A stretch of DNA of 42,752 bases, taken from Alphaproteobacteria bacterium (GTDB lineage Bacteria; Pseudomonadota; Alphaproteobacteria; RF32; CAG-239). Numbering within the stretch: the stretch's first letter is position 1; each line of letters begins with the position of its first letter. The notes beneath the pieces are model-generated. The model did not search any database, was not told where the DNA came from, and worked only from the letters and a program-made list of their open reading frames with translations. The translations under genes were made by a program, and so were the position numbers. Shown here piece after piece: positions 42,676-42,752 of the stretch. The DNA is taken from assembly GCA_017464685.1 (NCBI GenBank), contig JAFTYO010000037.1, forward strand, positions 1 to 42,752. The letters run 5' to 3'.

Positions 42676-42752
42676 TTACAGCTTCAGACGAAGCTGACCT
42701 AAATCCTGTCGTCCCTGAAACTCAACATAATGTTTGATTTTTTCTTCATCTA
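42676..42752 (-). CDS. 3' end of a converging gene (partial, unidentified)
   Basis: On the minus strand an open frame of 24 codons enters from the right and ends in TAA at 42676-42678. The peptide ends FQGRQDLGQLRLKL. The stop lies 3 bases before a strong terminator, which supports a real gene end. The family cannot be named from this piece. Confidence 0.5.
   Translation of the reverse strand, partial: DEEKIKHYVEFQGRQDLGQLRLKL

Noticed and set aside
1-42752. CRISPR array, insertion sequence, integrase or prophage genes
   Set aside because: No spaced direct repeats, transposase, integrase or phage structural frames were found on either strand.

Overview
The window is about 42.7 kb of AT-rich, gene-dense bacterial chromosome. 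Gene content and order point to an alphaproteobacterium: cpoB-tilS, timA-like/mltA/smr divergent from secB, coaE-dnaQ, and mnmE-mnmG-rsmG-parA-parB all occur as neighbours in that class, the last three groups near the replication origin. The low GC, a prepilin-like gene, a DUF4402 chaperone-usher locus and a large autotransporter suggest an uncultured, probably host-associated lineage; that assignment is inference.

Layout. 1-3.2 kb: possible end of an upstream gene, a GT2 glycosyltransferase behind a roughly 230-nt structured leader or ncRNA, then rpiB-glyA. 3.3-5.5 kb: tRNA-Cys and tRNA-Asn, cpoB, tilS. 5.5-8.5 kb: a Gfo/Idh/MocA oxidoreductase and fabD-fabG. 8.6-11.7 kb: a second GT2 protein and ftsK. 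11.7-17.5 kb: a surface-structure region with a prepilin-like protein behind a 13-T promoter spacer, a small receiver-like protein, and a three-gene chaperone-usher operon whose only subunit is a two-domain DUF4402 protein. 17.6-21.3 kb: housekeeping run yicC-gmk-cysK-lptG. 21.4-25.5 kb: an SDR, then smr, mltA and timA-like genes facing secB-trmL. 25.5-33.4 kb: apaG-like, a probably truncated zeta-toxin-like kinase, a periplasmic ankyrin protein, a membrane pyrophosphatase and a subtilisin autotransporter. 33.4-33.9 kb: putative oriC. 33.9-42.6 kb: coaE-dnaQ, a HAD phosphatase, mnmE, mnmG, a PHP phosphoesterase, rsmG, parA, parB and an FTR-like Cys-rich protein, ending in double terminators and the 3' end of a converging gene.

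How it fits together. The strongest system is a full replication/segregation module. A 445-bp AT-rich gap holds four exact TTATNCACA DnaA boxes and three TTAA-N7-TTAA (CtrA-type) motifs. About 5 kb away is a perfect 16-bp parS inside mnmG, a second one-mismatch parS lies at the start of rsmG, and parA-parB follow. The most unexplained element is the leader RNA at 1141-1369: its outer stem is mutually exclusive with a terminator-like hairpin just upstream of the glycosyltransferase. The surface genes form a second theme: the chaperone-usher operon, the prepilin gene and the structured leader all have a putative promoter with a TTGCAA -35 element.
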